Origin: Actinomycetota bacterium
Lineage (GTDB): Bacteria > Actinomycetota > Actinomycetes > Nanopelagicales > Nanopelagicaceae
Direction: 5' to 3'
Assembly (NCBI GenBank): GCA_009700365.1
Contig: WLME01000052.1
Span: 1-7,652, forward strand
DNA: 7,652 nt
In this document: one piece after another, positions 1-6,554 of the stretch
Layout: each line of letters opens with the position of its first letter
Numbering within the stretch: the first letter of the stretch is position 1
Made by a program: the position numbers and the translations under genes
Notes under the pieces: model-generated
What the model was told of the DNA's origin: nothing
Databases searched by the model: none
Seen by the model: only the letters and a program-made list of their open reading frames with translations

Positions 1-2112
1 CTCAATCGTGTACGCCAACAAGTTATTCAACTTCTCTCCGGATACCAAGGAAAAGAAGCTGTGTCACAAGGTGGACCTGCCGAAGGAACTCCATCAACTT
101 CGCTTGTACTCGACCAATTCGGTCGTAATCTCACTGCCGCTGCACGCGAAGGAAAGCTTGATCCAGTAATCGGTCGCGAACTCGAAATCGAACGCGTAAT
201 GCAAATTCTTTCTCGTCGCACAAAGAATAATCCAGTGCTTATTGGCGAGCCAGGAGTCGGTAAGACTGCTGTTGTCGAAGGACTAGCTCAGGCGATTGCT
301 AAGAATGATGTCCCGGAAACTTTGAAAGATAAGCAGCTCTATTCGCTAGATCTAGGAGCACTTGTAGCGGGTTCTCGCTACCGTGGAGATTTTGAAGAGC
401 GCCTCAAGAAAGTTCTTAAAGAGATTAAGACTCGTGGCGACATCATTATCTTTATCGATGAAATTCATACACTCGTTGGAGCAGGTGCTGCAGAAGGTGC
501 AATTGATGCTGCAAGCATTCTTAAGCCAATGTTGGCACGCGGTGAACTTCAGACAATCGGGGCTACAACTCTCGATGAATATCGCAAGCACATCGAGAAA
601 GATGCAGCTCTTGAGCGTCGTTTCCAGCCAATCCAGGTGAAAGAACCATCTGTCGCGCACACAATCGAAATTCTTAAGGGACTTCGCGATCGTTATGAAA
701 CGCACCACCGCGTATCAATTACAGATGGTGCACTTGCAGCAGCTGCAAATATGGCAGATCGCTATATCTCAGATCGCTTCTTGCCAGATAAGGCGATCGA
801 CTTAATCGATGAGGCAGGGTCGCGCCTTCGCATTAAGCGCATGACTGCGCCAGCTGAACTCCGTGAATTCGATGAAAAAATTGCAGAGGCTCGCAAGGCC
901 AAGGAATCTGCTATCGATGGCCAGGATTTTGAAGGCGCTGCAGCTCTTCGCGATAAAGAGAAAACTCTTATCCAAGAGAAGCAAGAAGCTGAGAAGAATT
1001 GGAAAGCAACTGATCTCGATAAAGTTACTGAAGTTGATGAGGAACTCATTGCACAAGTGCTTTCAGCTTCAACTGGGATTCCAGTATTTAAGTTGACCGA
1101 GGAAGAGACTGCTCGACTTCTTCGCATGGAAGATGAACTCCACCGCCGTGTTATTGGACAAGATCAAGCGATCAAAGCTTTGTCACAAGCAATTCGCCGT
1201 ACTCGTGCCGGTCTTAAAGATCCAAAGCGTCCTGGCGGATCATTTATCTTCGCTGGTCCTTCAGGTGTAGGAAAGACTGAACTCTCACGCACCTTGGCTT
1301 CATTCCTCTTCGGTGATGAGACTGCATTAATTCAATTAGATATGTCTGAATATTCAGAACGCCACACAGCATCTCGACTCTTCGGTTCTCCTCCAGGATA
1401 TGTTGGCTATGACGAAGGTGGCCAGCTCACTGAAAAAGTTCGTCGTCGTCCATTCTCTGTGGTGCTCTTTGATGAGATTGAAAAAGCTCACCCAGATATC
1501 TTTAACTCACTGCTTCAAGTTCTCGAAGATGGGCGCTTAACCGATGCTCAAGGTCGCACAGTCGACTTCAAGAACACCGTCATCATCATGACAACCAACC
1601 TCGGTACGCGCGACATCTCTAAGTCATTGGGGCTTGGTTTTGCAAATGCAGATGATGATTTAACGAATTACGATCGCATGAAGGGCAAGGTTCAAGATGA
1701 ACTCAAGAATCATTTCCGCCCTGAATTCCTTAACCGTATCGATGATGTAATCGTCTTCCACCAGTTAACCAGAGATCAAATTATTCAGATTGTGGATCTC
1801 ATGATTGCTGGCCTCGATGATCGCCTCAAGGGCAAGGACATGGGAATCGAACTCACTCAAGCGGCTAAGGATCTTCTGGCTGCACGTGGATATGACCCAC
1901 TTCTTGGTGCTCGACCTTTGCGTCGAGTAATTCAACGCGAAATCGAAGATTCACTTTCAGAGCGAATTCTGTTTAGCGAAATCAAGGCTGGCGAAATCAT
2001 CGTTGTAGATGTCGAAGGTGAAGGCGCTGAAGCGAAATTCACCTTCAAAGGCTCACCAAAGGTTTCGACCCCAGATAGCCCAGAAAATTTAGCAGAAGCA
2101 CCTACTGCTTAA
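1..2112 (+). CDS. clpC: ATP-dependent Clp protease ATP-binding subunit ClpC (5' partial)
   Basis: This is the AAA+ unfoldase of the cytosolic Clp protease. It unfolds substrates and threads them into ClpP. The frame is open from base 1. The GTG at 61 is not the start, because the 20 codons before it (LNRVRQQVIQLLSGYQG...) are the conserved end of the ClpC N-terminal domain, so roughly the first 130 residues lie outside the window. In window numbering (703 residues), D1 has Walker A GEPGVGKT at 82-89 and Walker B with D153-E154. A middle region with a UVR-like coiled coil (about bases 868-980) follows. D2 has Walker A GPSGVGKT (bases 1255-1278) and Walker B with DE at bases 1471-1476. An LGF tripeptide at 545-547 is the expected ClpP-docking loop. 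The sequence closely follows actinobacterial ClpC1. The stop at 2110-2112 overlaps the tail of the convergent membrane-protein gene. The promoter is outside the window. Confidence 0.98.
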   Translation, partial: LNRVRQQVIQLLSGYQGKEAVSQGGPAEGTPSTSLVLDQFGRNLTAAAREGKLDPVIGRELEIERVMQILSRRTKNNPVLIGEPGVGKTAVVEGLAQAIAKNDVPETLKDKQLYSLDLGALVAGSRYRGDFEERLKKVLKEIKTRGDIIIFIDEIHTLVGAGAAEGAIDAASILKPMLARGELQTIGATTLDEYRKHIEKDAALERRFQPIQVKEPSVAHTIEILKGLRDRYETHHRVSITDGALAAAANMADRYISDRFLPDKAIDLIDEAGSRLRIKRMTAPAELREFDEKIAEARKAKESAIDGQDFEGAAALRDKEKTLIQEKQEAEKNWKATDLDKVTEVDEELIAQVLSASTGIPVFKLTEEETARLLRMEDELHRRVIGQDQAIKALSQAIRRTRAGLKDPKRPGGSFIFAGPSGVGKTELSRTLASFLFGDETALIQLDMSEYSERHTASRLFGSPPGYVGYDEGGQLTEKVRRRPFSVVLFDEIEKAHPDIFNSLLQVLEDGRLTDAQGRTVDFKNTVIIMTTNLGTRDISKSLGLGFANADDDLTNYDRMKGKVQDELKNHFRPEFLNRIDDVIVFHQLTRDQIIQIVDLMIAGLDDRLKGKDMGIELTQAAKDLLAARGYDPLLGARPLRRVIQREIEDSLSERILFSEIKAGEIIVVDVEGEGAEAKFTFKGSPKVSTPDSPENLAEAPTA

Positions 2113-2665
2113 GTCTTCTCTGCCAATCTATATTTCCTAAGGCGACAAGTCCTAGAATCATCGCAATCTGGGTTGCAATTGCCCATGGCGATTTAAGTTC
2201 ATGGATAAAGACATCGCCAACCGTTGATCCCGCTATTGCCGCTGCACCCGTGACATACGTTGAGTAAGAGATAGTTCGCCCAAGTGCGAAGGCGGCAAGC
2301 AAAGGCTTCAGTGCGATAGTTTTCATTAAGCCTGCCGCTTCGAAGAGTTGCGCTGATGAAATTGGTGAAACGAGAAAGAGCGCCAAGATTGAATATTTCT
2401 TTCCTGATCCCTCTTGAAAATAGTGTCCTGCGTACTCCATATTCTTTGAAAATCTCGTTGGCACATAGCGTGCAAATTTTCTAAAGTACCAGGCAAGAAA
2501 TCCCCGTCCAGTGCTAGCTGCAAGAACTCCAAGGATTACAAGCGCGGCAGGATGTAAGTCATAGTTAAAGAGAAAGAAGACCAGAATTGTCCAGGTTGGT
2601 GGGGCAAAAGCTGGCATGGCATTTGCAATGAGAATTACAGCGATAAGCGCTAGGTAATACTGCAT
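2102..2665 (-). CDS. Small polytopic membrane protein, DedA/VTT (SNARE-associated)-like
   Basis: This 187-residue protein is strongly hydrophobic, with about five to six membrane segments (roughly residues 3-19, 24-36, 41-60, 92-112, 118-146 and 160-178). The stretch LFLVSPISSAQLFEAAGL (97-114), followed by KPLLAAFALGR (120-130), resembles the second half of DedA/VTT proteins, where a proline-containing re-entrant segment is followed by a helix ending in GR. Members of that family are linked to membrane homeostasis and lipid-carrier flipping, but the match here is by eye and the substrate cannot be inferred. The protein is on the short side for the family. The ATG at 2665 lies 9 nt after the mutY stop with no clear Shine-Dalgarno, so it is probably the last gene of the minus-strand operon. 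Its 3' end overlaps the clpC 3' end by 11 bp, tail to tail. It could instead be an unnamed small integral membrane family. Confidence 0.7.
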   Translation of the reverse strand: MQYYLALIAVILIANAMPAFAPPTWTILVFFLFNYDLHPAALVILGVLAASTGRGFLAWYFRKFARYVPTRFSKNMEYAGHYFQEGSGKKYSILALFLVSPISSAQLFEAAGLMKTIALKPLLAAFALGRTISYSTYVTGAAAIAGSTVGDVFIHELKSPWAIATQIAMILGLVALGNIDWQRRLKQ

Positions 2666-2673
2666 CTTGAGAG

Positions 2674-2687
2674 TCTACCGAGGTAGA
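2674..2687. repeat. Short inverted repeat at the mutY stop codon
   Basis: TCTACC and GGTAGA form perfect 6-bp arms around a two-base centre. In RNA this would be a weak five-pair stem with a four-base loop. It covers the mutY stop (2675-2677) and lies just before the membrane-protein start at 2665. There is no following U run, so it is not a standard terminator. Confidence 0.35.
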
Positions 2688-3520
2688 GAGAATTTATTCT
2701 TTCCTCGAGATTCAATGAGCCCGTCATCGAGAAGGGTAAGTAGCGCCTTTTCGAGCTGTGATGGAACATCCCATAATTGCGCAATTTGCGCCTTAGTGAG
2801 CACATCATTGTCACGAAGCGCTTGAACAACCGTGCCACGACATTGGCGATCTGTGCCGTGCCAACTCTGTGTGCGTTTTACAACATCTGACTTTGGATAA
2901 TCAAGACTGCGCCAGATGCAATCGTTGGCAACAGGGCAAATTCCGCACTTGGGAGATTGTGATGTGCAGATAAGTGCGCCGAGCTCCATAGTTGCAGCAG
3001 CCCATAGATGGGGATCTTTCTTAGGGATGAGTTCTTGATAGCGTGATTTCTCATGCTTGGTTGCCGAAAGCTTTGGAGTCTCTACACCATCAATAATTCG
3101 AGCAAAGAGTCTGCGTATATTTATATCGAGAACAAGTGATCGGCCACCGAATGCGAAGGCAACCATTGCAGCAGCTGTGTATTCGCCTACACCTGGAAGT
3201 TTCCGGAGCTCAGATTCTTCTTGAGGTATTACACCTTTATATTCAGCAGTAATCACCTTTGCGCACTCGTGCAATCGAAGCGCTCGGCGTGGATATCCCA
3301 GACGCCCCCAGGCTGTAATAACTTCTGCAGGAGTTGCCTTAGCAAGCAGCGCAGCGGATGGCCAGCGTTTCATCCACTCGATATATACGGGAAGAACTCT
3401 ATTAACGGGAGTTTGCTGCAACATAAATTCTGAGACAAGTACGCCCCATGTATCTGTTTTACGCCAAGGCAGATCACGTTTATTCTTCTTAAACCAAGAA
3501 ATGATCTCTTTCTCGAGCAT
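2675..3520 (-). CDS. mutY: A/G-specific adenine DNA glycosylase MutY
   Basis: MutY is a base-excision repair enzyme that removes adenine mispaired with 8-oxoguanine, preventing G:C to T:A changes. At 281 residues it has the full HhH-GPD core. The catalytic Glu is E31 in SEFMLQQT, the helix-hairpin-helix is LPGVGEYTAAA (108-118), and the catalytic Asp is D132 in VLDINIRRL. The [4Fe-4S] cluster cysteines are C185, C192, C195 and C201 with the diagnostic X6-X2-X5 spacing. The C-terminal NUDIX-like 8-oxoG-reading domain of E. coli MutY is missing. Instead there is a short winged-helix-like tail (about 228-281), as in other actinobacterial MutY proteins (around 300 residues in Mycobacterium), so this is not a truncation. 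Its ATG shares one base with the radA stop (TAATG), and no Shine-Dalgarno is visible, so translation is probably coupled to radA. Confidence 0.96.
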   Translation of the reverse strand: MLEKEIISWFKKNKRDLPWRKTDTWGVLVSEFMLQQTPVNRVLPVYIEWMKRWPSAALLAKATPAEVITAWGRLGYPRRALRLHECAKVITAEYKGVIPQEESELRKLPGVGEYTAAAMVAFAFGGRSLVLDINIRRLFARIIDGVETPKLSATKHEKSRYQELIPKKDPHLWAAATMELGALICTSQSPKCGICPVANDCIWRSLDYPKSDVVKRTQSWHGTDRQCRGTVVQALRDNDVLTKAQIAQLWDVPSQLEKALLTLLDDGLIESRGKNKFSLPR

Positions 3521-4887
3521 TATTCGCCGGTGATTTTGACTCGCTGTAGCGCTTGATCAAGTCGCGATACTTCAACAATTTCCATTCCATCAATCTTTAC
3601 ATCAGAACCGGCCGGAACAAGTGCACGCTTAAATCCAAGGCGATATGCCTCTGTTAATCGGCGAGAAACTCCGCTGACTTTACGAATTTCTCCGGCAAGA
3701 CCAACTTCACCGATTGCAACAAGATCTGCTGGTAGCGCTAGACCTTTTGCAGCCGATGCGACGGCAAGTGCAAGGGCGAGATCTGCGGCTGGCTCGGACA
3801 TCTTCATGCCGCCGACAGTTGCGGCATAGACATCACGGCCGCCCACGCGAATATGCGCGCGAAGTTCGAGAACAGCAAGGGTCATGGAAGTGCGAGCAGA
3901 ATCAAGTCCGCTTGTGACGCGCCTAGCATTTCCGAAATCACTTTCGCGACCTGCGCTGACGAGAGCTTGGATTTCAGCAAGTAAAGGGCGGCGACCTTCG
4001 AGGGTGACGGTGACACATGTGCCTGGCACGGGTTCGGCATGGCGAGATGTAAATAAACCTGTCGGATCGAGAACGCTCTCGATTCCGGTATCGCTGAGAT
4101 CAAAGCAACCGACCTCATCACTTGCTCCAAAACGATTCTTAATAGCGCGAATCAAACGTAATCTGGAGTGACGCTCGCCTTCGAATTGCAACACTACATC
4201 GACAATATGTTCGAGAAGTCGTGGGCCAGCGATTGAGCCATCTTTTGTAACGTGGCCAACTAAAAGCAGAGTGATATCGCGATCTTTGCAGATACGGATA
4301 AGTGCACCCGCAACCTCGCGCACCTGAGTTACGCCTCCGGGGGATCCATCTGCCGTCGATGAGCCAATAGTTTGAACCGAGTCAATAATTAGAAGCTCTG
4401 GTTTTACCGCATCAATATGTGCAATTACTGCGCCGAGATCTGTTTCTGAGGCCAGAAATAATTTGGGGTCAACTGCATTTATTCTTTCGGCGCGAAGACG
4501 TACTTGAGATGCTGATTCTTCGCCAGAGATATAGAGCGCGGGGATTCCTTTAGCTGCAGTCTGCGCCGCAACAGATAAGAGAAGTGTTGATTTGCCTACA
4601 CCTGGCTCGCCAGCGAGAAGAATTGCAGCTCCTGGAACTAAGCCTCCGCCAAGTACGCGATCAAGTTCTGTGACACCAGTTGCACGTGCACGAGCTGATG
4701 AGAGATCAACATCGCCAATCGGTGTTGCCTTTGAAGTAACAGATCCTGCGACCAGTGAGAGTTTCTTTGGCGCTGCAAGTTCTTCGACAGAGCCCCATGC
4801 TTGGCATTCACCGCATCGCCCTACCCATTTCTGGGAGGTCCATCCGCATTCGCTACAGCGGAAGGGATCCTTTTCTACCTTGGCCAT
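3520..4887 (-). CDS. radA: DNA repair protein RadA (Sms), RecA-like ATPase
   Basis: RadA is a RecA-like, DnaB-type branch-migration ATPase that processes recombination intermediates in homologous recombination. The 455-residue length is usual. Domains in order are an N-terminal zinc finger (C11, C14, C25 and C28 in C-X2-C-X10-C-X2-C), a RecA fold with Walker A GEPGVGKST (93-101) and Walker B LLIID (165-169), the RadA signature KNRFG (250-254), and a C-terminal Lon-protease-like domain with VGGMKMSEPAADLALALA (358-375). All key residues are present. The ATG at 4887 is supported because the zinc finger begins ten residues later and a TANNNT -10 hexamer sits six bases upstream. It lies 26 bp after the ten-cysteine gene and overlaps mutY by one base. 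In many Actinobacteria disA follows radA directly, but here mutY takes that place. Confidence 0.98.
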   Translation of the reverse strand: MAKVEKDPFRCSECGWTSQKWVGRCGECQAWGSVEELAAPKKLSLVAGSVTSKATPIGDVDLSSARARATGVTELDRVLGGGLVPGAAILLAGEPGVGKSTLLLSVAAQTAAKGIPALYISGEESASQVRLRAERINAVDPKLFLASETDLGAVIAHIDAVKPELLIIDSVQTIGSSTADGSPGGVTQVREVAGALIRICKDRDITLLLVGHVTKDGSIAGPRLLEHIVDVVLQFEGERHSRLRLIRAIKNRFGASDEVGCFDLSDTGIESVLDPTGLFTSRHAEPVPGTCVTVTLEGRRPLLAEIQALVSAGRESDFGNARRVTSGLDSARTSMTLAVLELRAHIRVGGRDVYAATVGGMKMSEPAADLALALAVASAAKGLALPADLVAIGEVGLAGEIRKVSGVSRRLTEAYRLGFKRALVPAGSDVKIDGMEIVEVSRLDQALQRVKITGE

Positions 4888-4893
4888 AGATGT

Positions 4894-4899
4894 AGGTTA
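4894..4899 (-). promoter_or_regulatory. -10 hexamer TAACCT of radA (putative leaderless internal promoter)
   Basis: On the minus strand TAACCT is followed by six bases (ACATCT) and the radA ATG at 4887. This is the same geometry as at proC, and there is no Shine-Dalgarno. It suggests radA-mutY-membrane gene can be transcribed from its own start in addition to read-through from the ten-cysteine gene 26 bp upstream. Confidence 0.55.
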
Positions 4900-4913
4900 G
4901 AGCAGAGCGCTGA

Positions 4914-5723
4914 CTACTTGCCCGCAGCAAGTGTTGCTGGGTGTTGAATAATAAAGAGCGGCAATGAGCGTGCTTGCGCATCACGAATACCTTGGATGCG
5001 CCGATCACAGTGCTCTGCAAGGATTGCATAAGCATCTTTACCCATAAGTTGTTGAAGCTCAGCCTTATTTGAAATGTATACAGGTTCGCTACCAACATGA
5101 GCATCGGTATTGCTGGTGCAGTACCAATCGAAATCATCACCACCATCACCCCACCCGAGGCGTTCGTATTCGCCAATGACAGTTACAGAATATTCGCGCT
5201 CGCCGACTTCACGAGTTTCATAACTTCTGCGTAATGGAAGTTGCCAACAAACATCTGGTTTCGTATCAACAAAGTGAATGTTGCGCTTCTGTGCAAGATG
5301 GTGAAGTACGCATCCAAATGAACCCGTAAATCCCGGCGCTTCATAACCCTTACGATTAAGAAAGATGCAGGCATCATCAACTGTGCGAGTTTTTCGTTCT
5401 TTATCTTCATCTAAATCTGTAATACGAAGTTGTCCACCTGGCTTCTTTGGACGAGCTTCTTCATAGAATTGCCACATATCGGGAGTGAGATATTCAGCTG
5501 CCTTGCGTGTGCGTTCCTCATCTGCTTCATCTGAGTACATCGCACCTTCTGTGCAGCAACCATCATTTGGACGGTCTTTAAATACACCTTGGCAACCGTC
5601 GCCGTAAATACAGGTCCAGAATGAGGTCAACCAGGTGAGGTCGCATTTGAAGATTTCTTCTTCGTCGTTGGGATCTGTGAATTCGACCCAGTCGCGCGCA
5701 AAACCTGGCTTTATCTCTGACAT
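4914..5723 (-). CDS. Conserved ten-cysteine protein, possible YkgJ/DUF3109-like metal-binding protein
   Basis: This is a 269-residue soluble, acidic protein of unknown function with no signal peptide or membrane segment. It has ten cysteines at 27, 38, 44, 56, 57, 119, 138, 159, 202 and 239. The CC pair at 56-57, then CIFLN (119-123), GCVLH (137-141) and a KPDVCWQLP segment (155-163), resemble the cysteine layout of YkgJ/DUF3109 proteins, which are thought to hold zinc or an iron-sulfur cluster. This is pattern recognition, not a search result. There are also acidic stretches (EFTDPNDEEE at 14-23, DLDEDKERK at 103-111) and a Gly/Asp-rich WGDGGDDFDWYC (191-202). The ATG at 5723 sits 8 nt after a TAGGCT -10 hexamer, so the message may be leaderless. 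It is the first gene of the unit leading into radA and mutY, which suggests but does not prove a redox or DNA-maintenance link. Confidence 0.82.
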   Translation of the reverse strand: MSEIKPGFARDWVEFTDPNDEEEIFKCDLTWLTSFWTCIYGDGCQGVFKDRPNDGCCTEGAMYSDEADEERTRKAAEYLTPDMWQFYEEARPKKPGGQLRITDLDEDKERKTRTVDDACIFLNRKGYEAPGFTGSFGCVLHHLAQKRNIHFVDTKPDVCWQLPLRRSYETREVGEREYSVTVIGEYERLGWGDGGDDFDWYCTSNTDAHVGSEPVYISNKAELQQLMGKDAYAILAEHCDRRIQGIRDAQARSLPLFIIQHPATLAAGK

Positions 5724-5731
5724 AGTCGCAG

Positions 5732-5737
5732 AGCCTA
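5732..5737 (-). promoter_or_regulatory. -10 hexamer TAGGCT of the ten-cysteine gene (putative leaderless promoter)
   Basis: On the minus strand TAGGCT matches the actinobacterial TANNNT -10 consensus and lies 8 nt before the ATG at 5723. No Shine-Dalgarno precedes the ATG, so transcription probably starts at or within two bases of the start codon. No clear -35 is seen. Any -35 would lie inside the first codons of proC. Confidence 0.55.
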
Positions 5738-5743
5738 CGCGTA
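5736..5743. repeat. Palindrome TACGCGTA between divergent -10 elements
   Basis: This perfect 8-bp palindrome is centred in the 30-bp divergent gap. Its two TA ends are the first two bases of the oppositely directed -10 hexamers. Extended to 5732-5747, 12 of 16 positions keep the symmetry. It may be only a by-product of the back-to-back -10 elements, or a small operator. Confidence 0.5.
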
Positions 5744-5747
5744 CTCT
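5742..5747 (+). promoter_or_regulatory. -10 hexamer TACTCT of proC (putative leaderless promoter)
   Basis: TACTCT matches TANNNT and is followed by exactly six bases (TTCGCC) and then the proC ATG at 5754, which is the spacing expected if the A of ATG is the transcription start. A CTGACA at 5717-5722, five of six bases of TTGACA, lies 19 bp upstream and could act as a -35. It would fall inside the start of the divergent gene. Confidence 0.6.
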
Positions 5748-5753
5748 TTCGCC

Positions 5754-6554
5754 ATGGCTAATCAGATTGCTGTCGTAGGTGCTGGAGTAATGGGTGAAGC
5801 ATTTATCGCCGCCCTAATTCGTTCTGGAATTCCTGCAACATCGATATCAGCAGTTGTGCGCCGATCTGAAAGAGGCGATGAGTTAAAAGCTAAGTATTCA
5901 ATTGAAATTAGAGAACTAATTGATGCCGTAGGTACTTGTGATGTTCTTTTACTTGGAATCAAGCCTCAAGGATTGGCAGAACTTATGCCTCAGATCTCTC
6001 CTCATCTTCGTAGCGAAGCTCTTGTAATTTCACTCCTTGCCGGAAAGACAATCTCTGGAATCTCGGCAGGTCTAAAGAGCCATTCAGCGATTGCTCGGGT
6101 AATGCCAAATACGCCAACGCTGATTGGAAAAGGAATGGCTGGCTACTCACTAAGCGCCGGGGTAACAGATACACAGAAAAAATTTGTCGAGAATTTACTT
6201 GCAGCAACAGGTAAAGCGATTGAGATCCCCGAGGACTTACAGAACGCCCTCACCGGTACAAGTGGATCAGGGCCAGCCTATTTCTTTAGATTTGTCGAGG
6301 CTATGGTCGACGGAGCAGTGGCAATGGGACTTTCACGTGATGATGCAACAACGCTTACGATTCAAACGATTGTCGGCGCTGCTGCACTTCTTGATGAATC
6401 AGGTGAAACTCCGACACGTCTGCGTGAAAAAGTAACGAGCTTAAAGGGAGCGACAGCAGAAGCACTCGCAGTTTTCGATGCAGCAAAAATATCTGAAATT
6501 GTTGCAGAGGCTATGGCAGCATCCGCTCGTCGTGCTGGAGAGCTCGCGCAATAA
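5754..6554 (+). CDS. proC: Pyrroline-5-carboxylate reductase ProC
   Basis: ProC catalyses the last step of proline synthesis, NAD(P)H-dependent reduction of 1-pyrroline-5-carboxylate to L-proline, in the cytosol. At 266 residues it is full length. The N-terminal Rossmann fold begins with VVGAGVMGEA (7-16). GIKPQ (68-72) and ARVMPNTP (114-121) are family signatures. The C-terminal helical dimerisation domain carries GTSGSGPAYFF (168-178) and VTSLKGAT (227-234). In that last motif, Leu-Lys replaces the usual Pro-Gly, while the following Gly and the threonine that contacts substrate in homologues (T234) are kept. The ATG at 5754 has a TACTCT -10 hexamer exactly six bases upstream and no Shine-Dalgarno, pointing to a leaderless message. 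It is divergent from the ten-cysteine gene with a 30-bp gap, and its TAA overlaps the next start by one base. Confidence 0.97.
   Translation: MANQIAVVGAGVMGEAFIAALIRSGIPATSISAVVRRSERGDELKAKYSIEIRELIDAVGTCDVLLLGIKPQGLAELMPQISPHLRSEALVISLLAGKTISGISAGLKSHSAIARVMPNTPTLIGKGMAGYSLSAGVTDTQKKFVENLLAATGKAIEIPEDLQNALTGTSGSGPAYFFRFVEAMVDGAVAMGLSRDDATTLTIQTIVGAAALLDESGETPTRLREKVTSLKGATAEALAVFDAAKISEIVAEAMAASARRAGELAQ

Noticed and set aside
61..120. GTG at 61 as the clpC start
   Set aside because: The upstream in-frame residues match the conserved end of the ClpC N-terminal domain, so the gene simply enters from outside the window.
352..1127. Several frames of 77-121 residues on both strands within clpC
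   Set aside because: All lie inside a highly conserved AAA+ coding region and show no recognisable domain or start signal. They are shadows of the real frame.
3221..3433. A plus-strand 70-residue frame inside mutY
   Set aside because: It is antisense to an intact mutY with all catalytic and cluster residues, and has no supporting motif.
2675..3520. MutY as a truncated gene lacking its C-terminal NUDIX-like domain
   Set aside because: Short MutY proteins with a winged-helix-like tail are normal in Actinobacteria, and the tail here follows that pattern.
3882..4171. Overlapping frames on both strands within radA
   Set aside because: They are in the body of an intact radA with all motifs present and have no independent start signals.
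4888..4913. A terminator between the ten-cysteine gene and radA
   Set aside because: The 26-bp gap contains only the short AGCGCT self-complementary core and no U run. The promoter-like TAACCT explains it better.
4853..5410. Minus-strand alternative frames of 107 and 75 residues inside or next to the ten-cysteine gene
   Set aside because: The ten-cysteine frame has patterned cysteines, a promoter at its start and operon spacing. The alternatives have none of these and would overlap radA or be nested.
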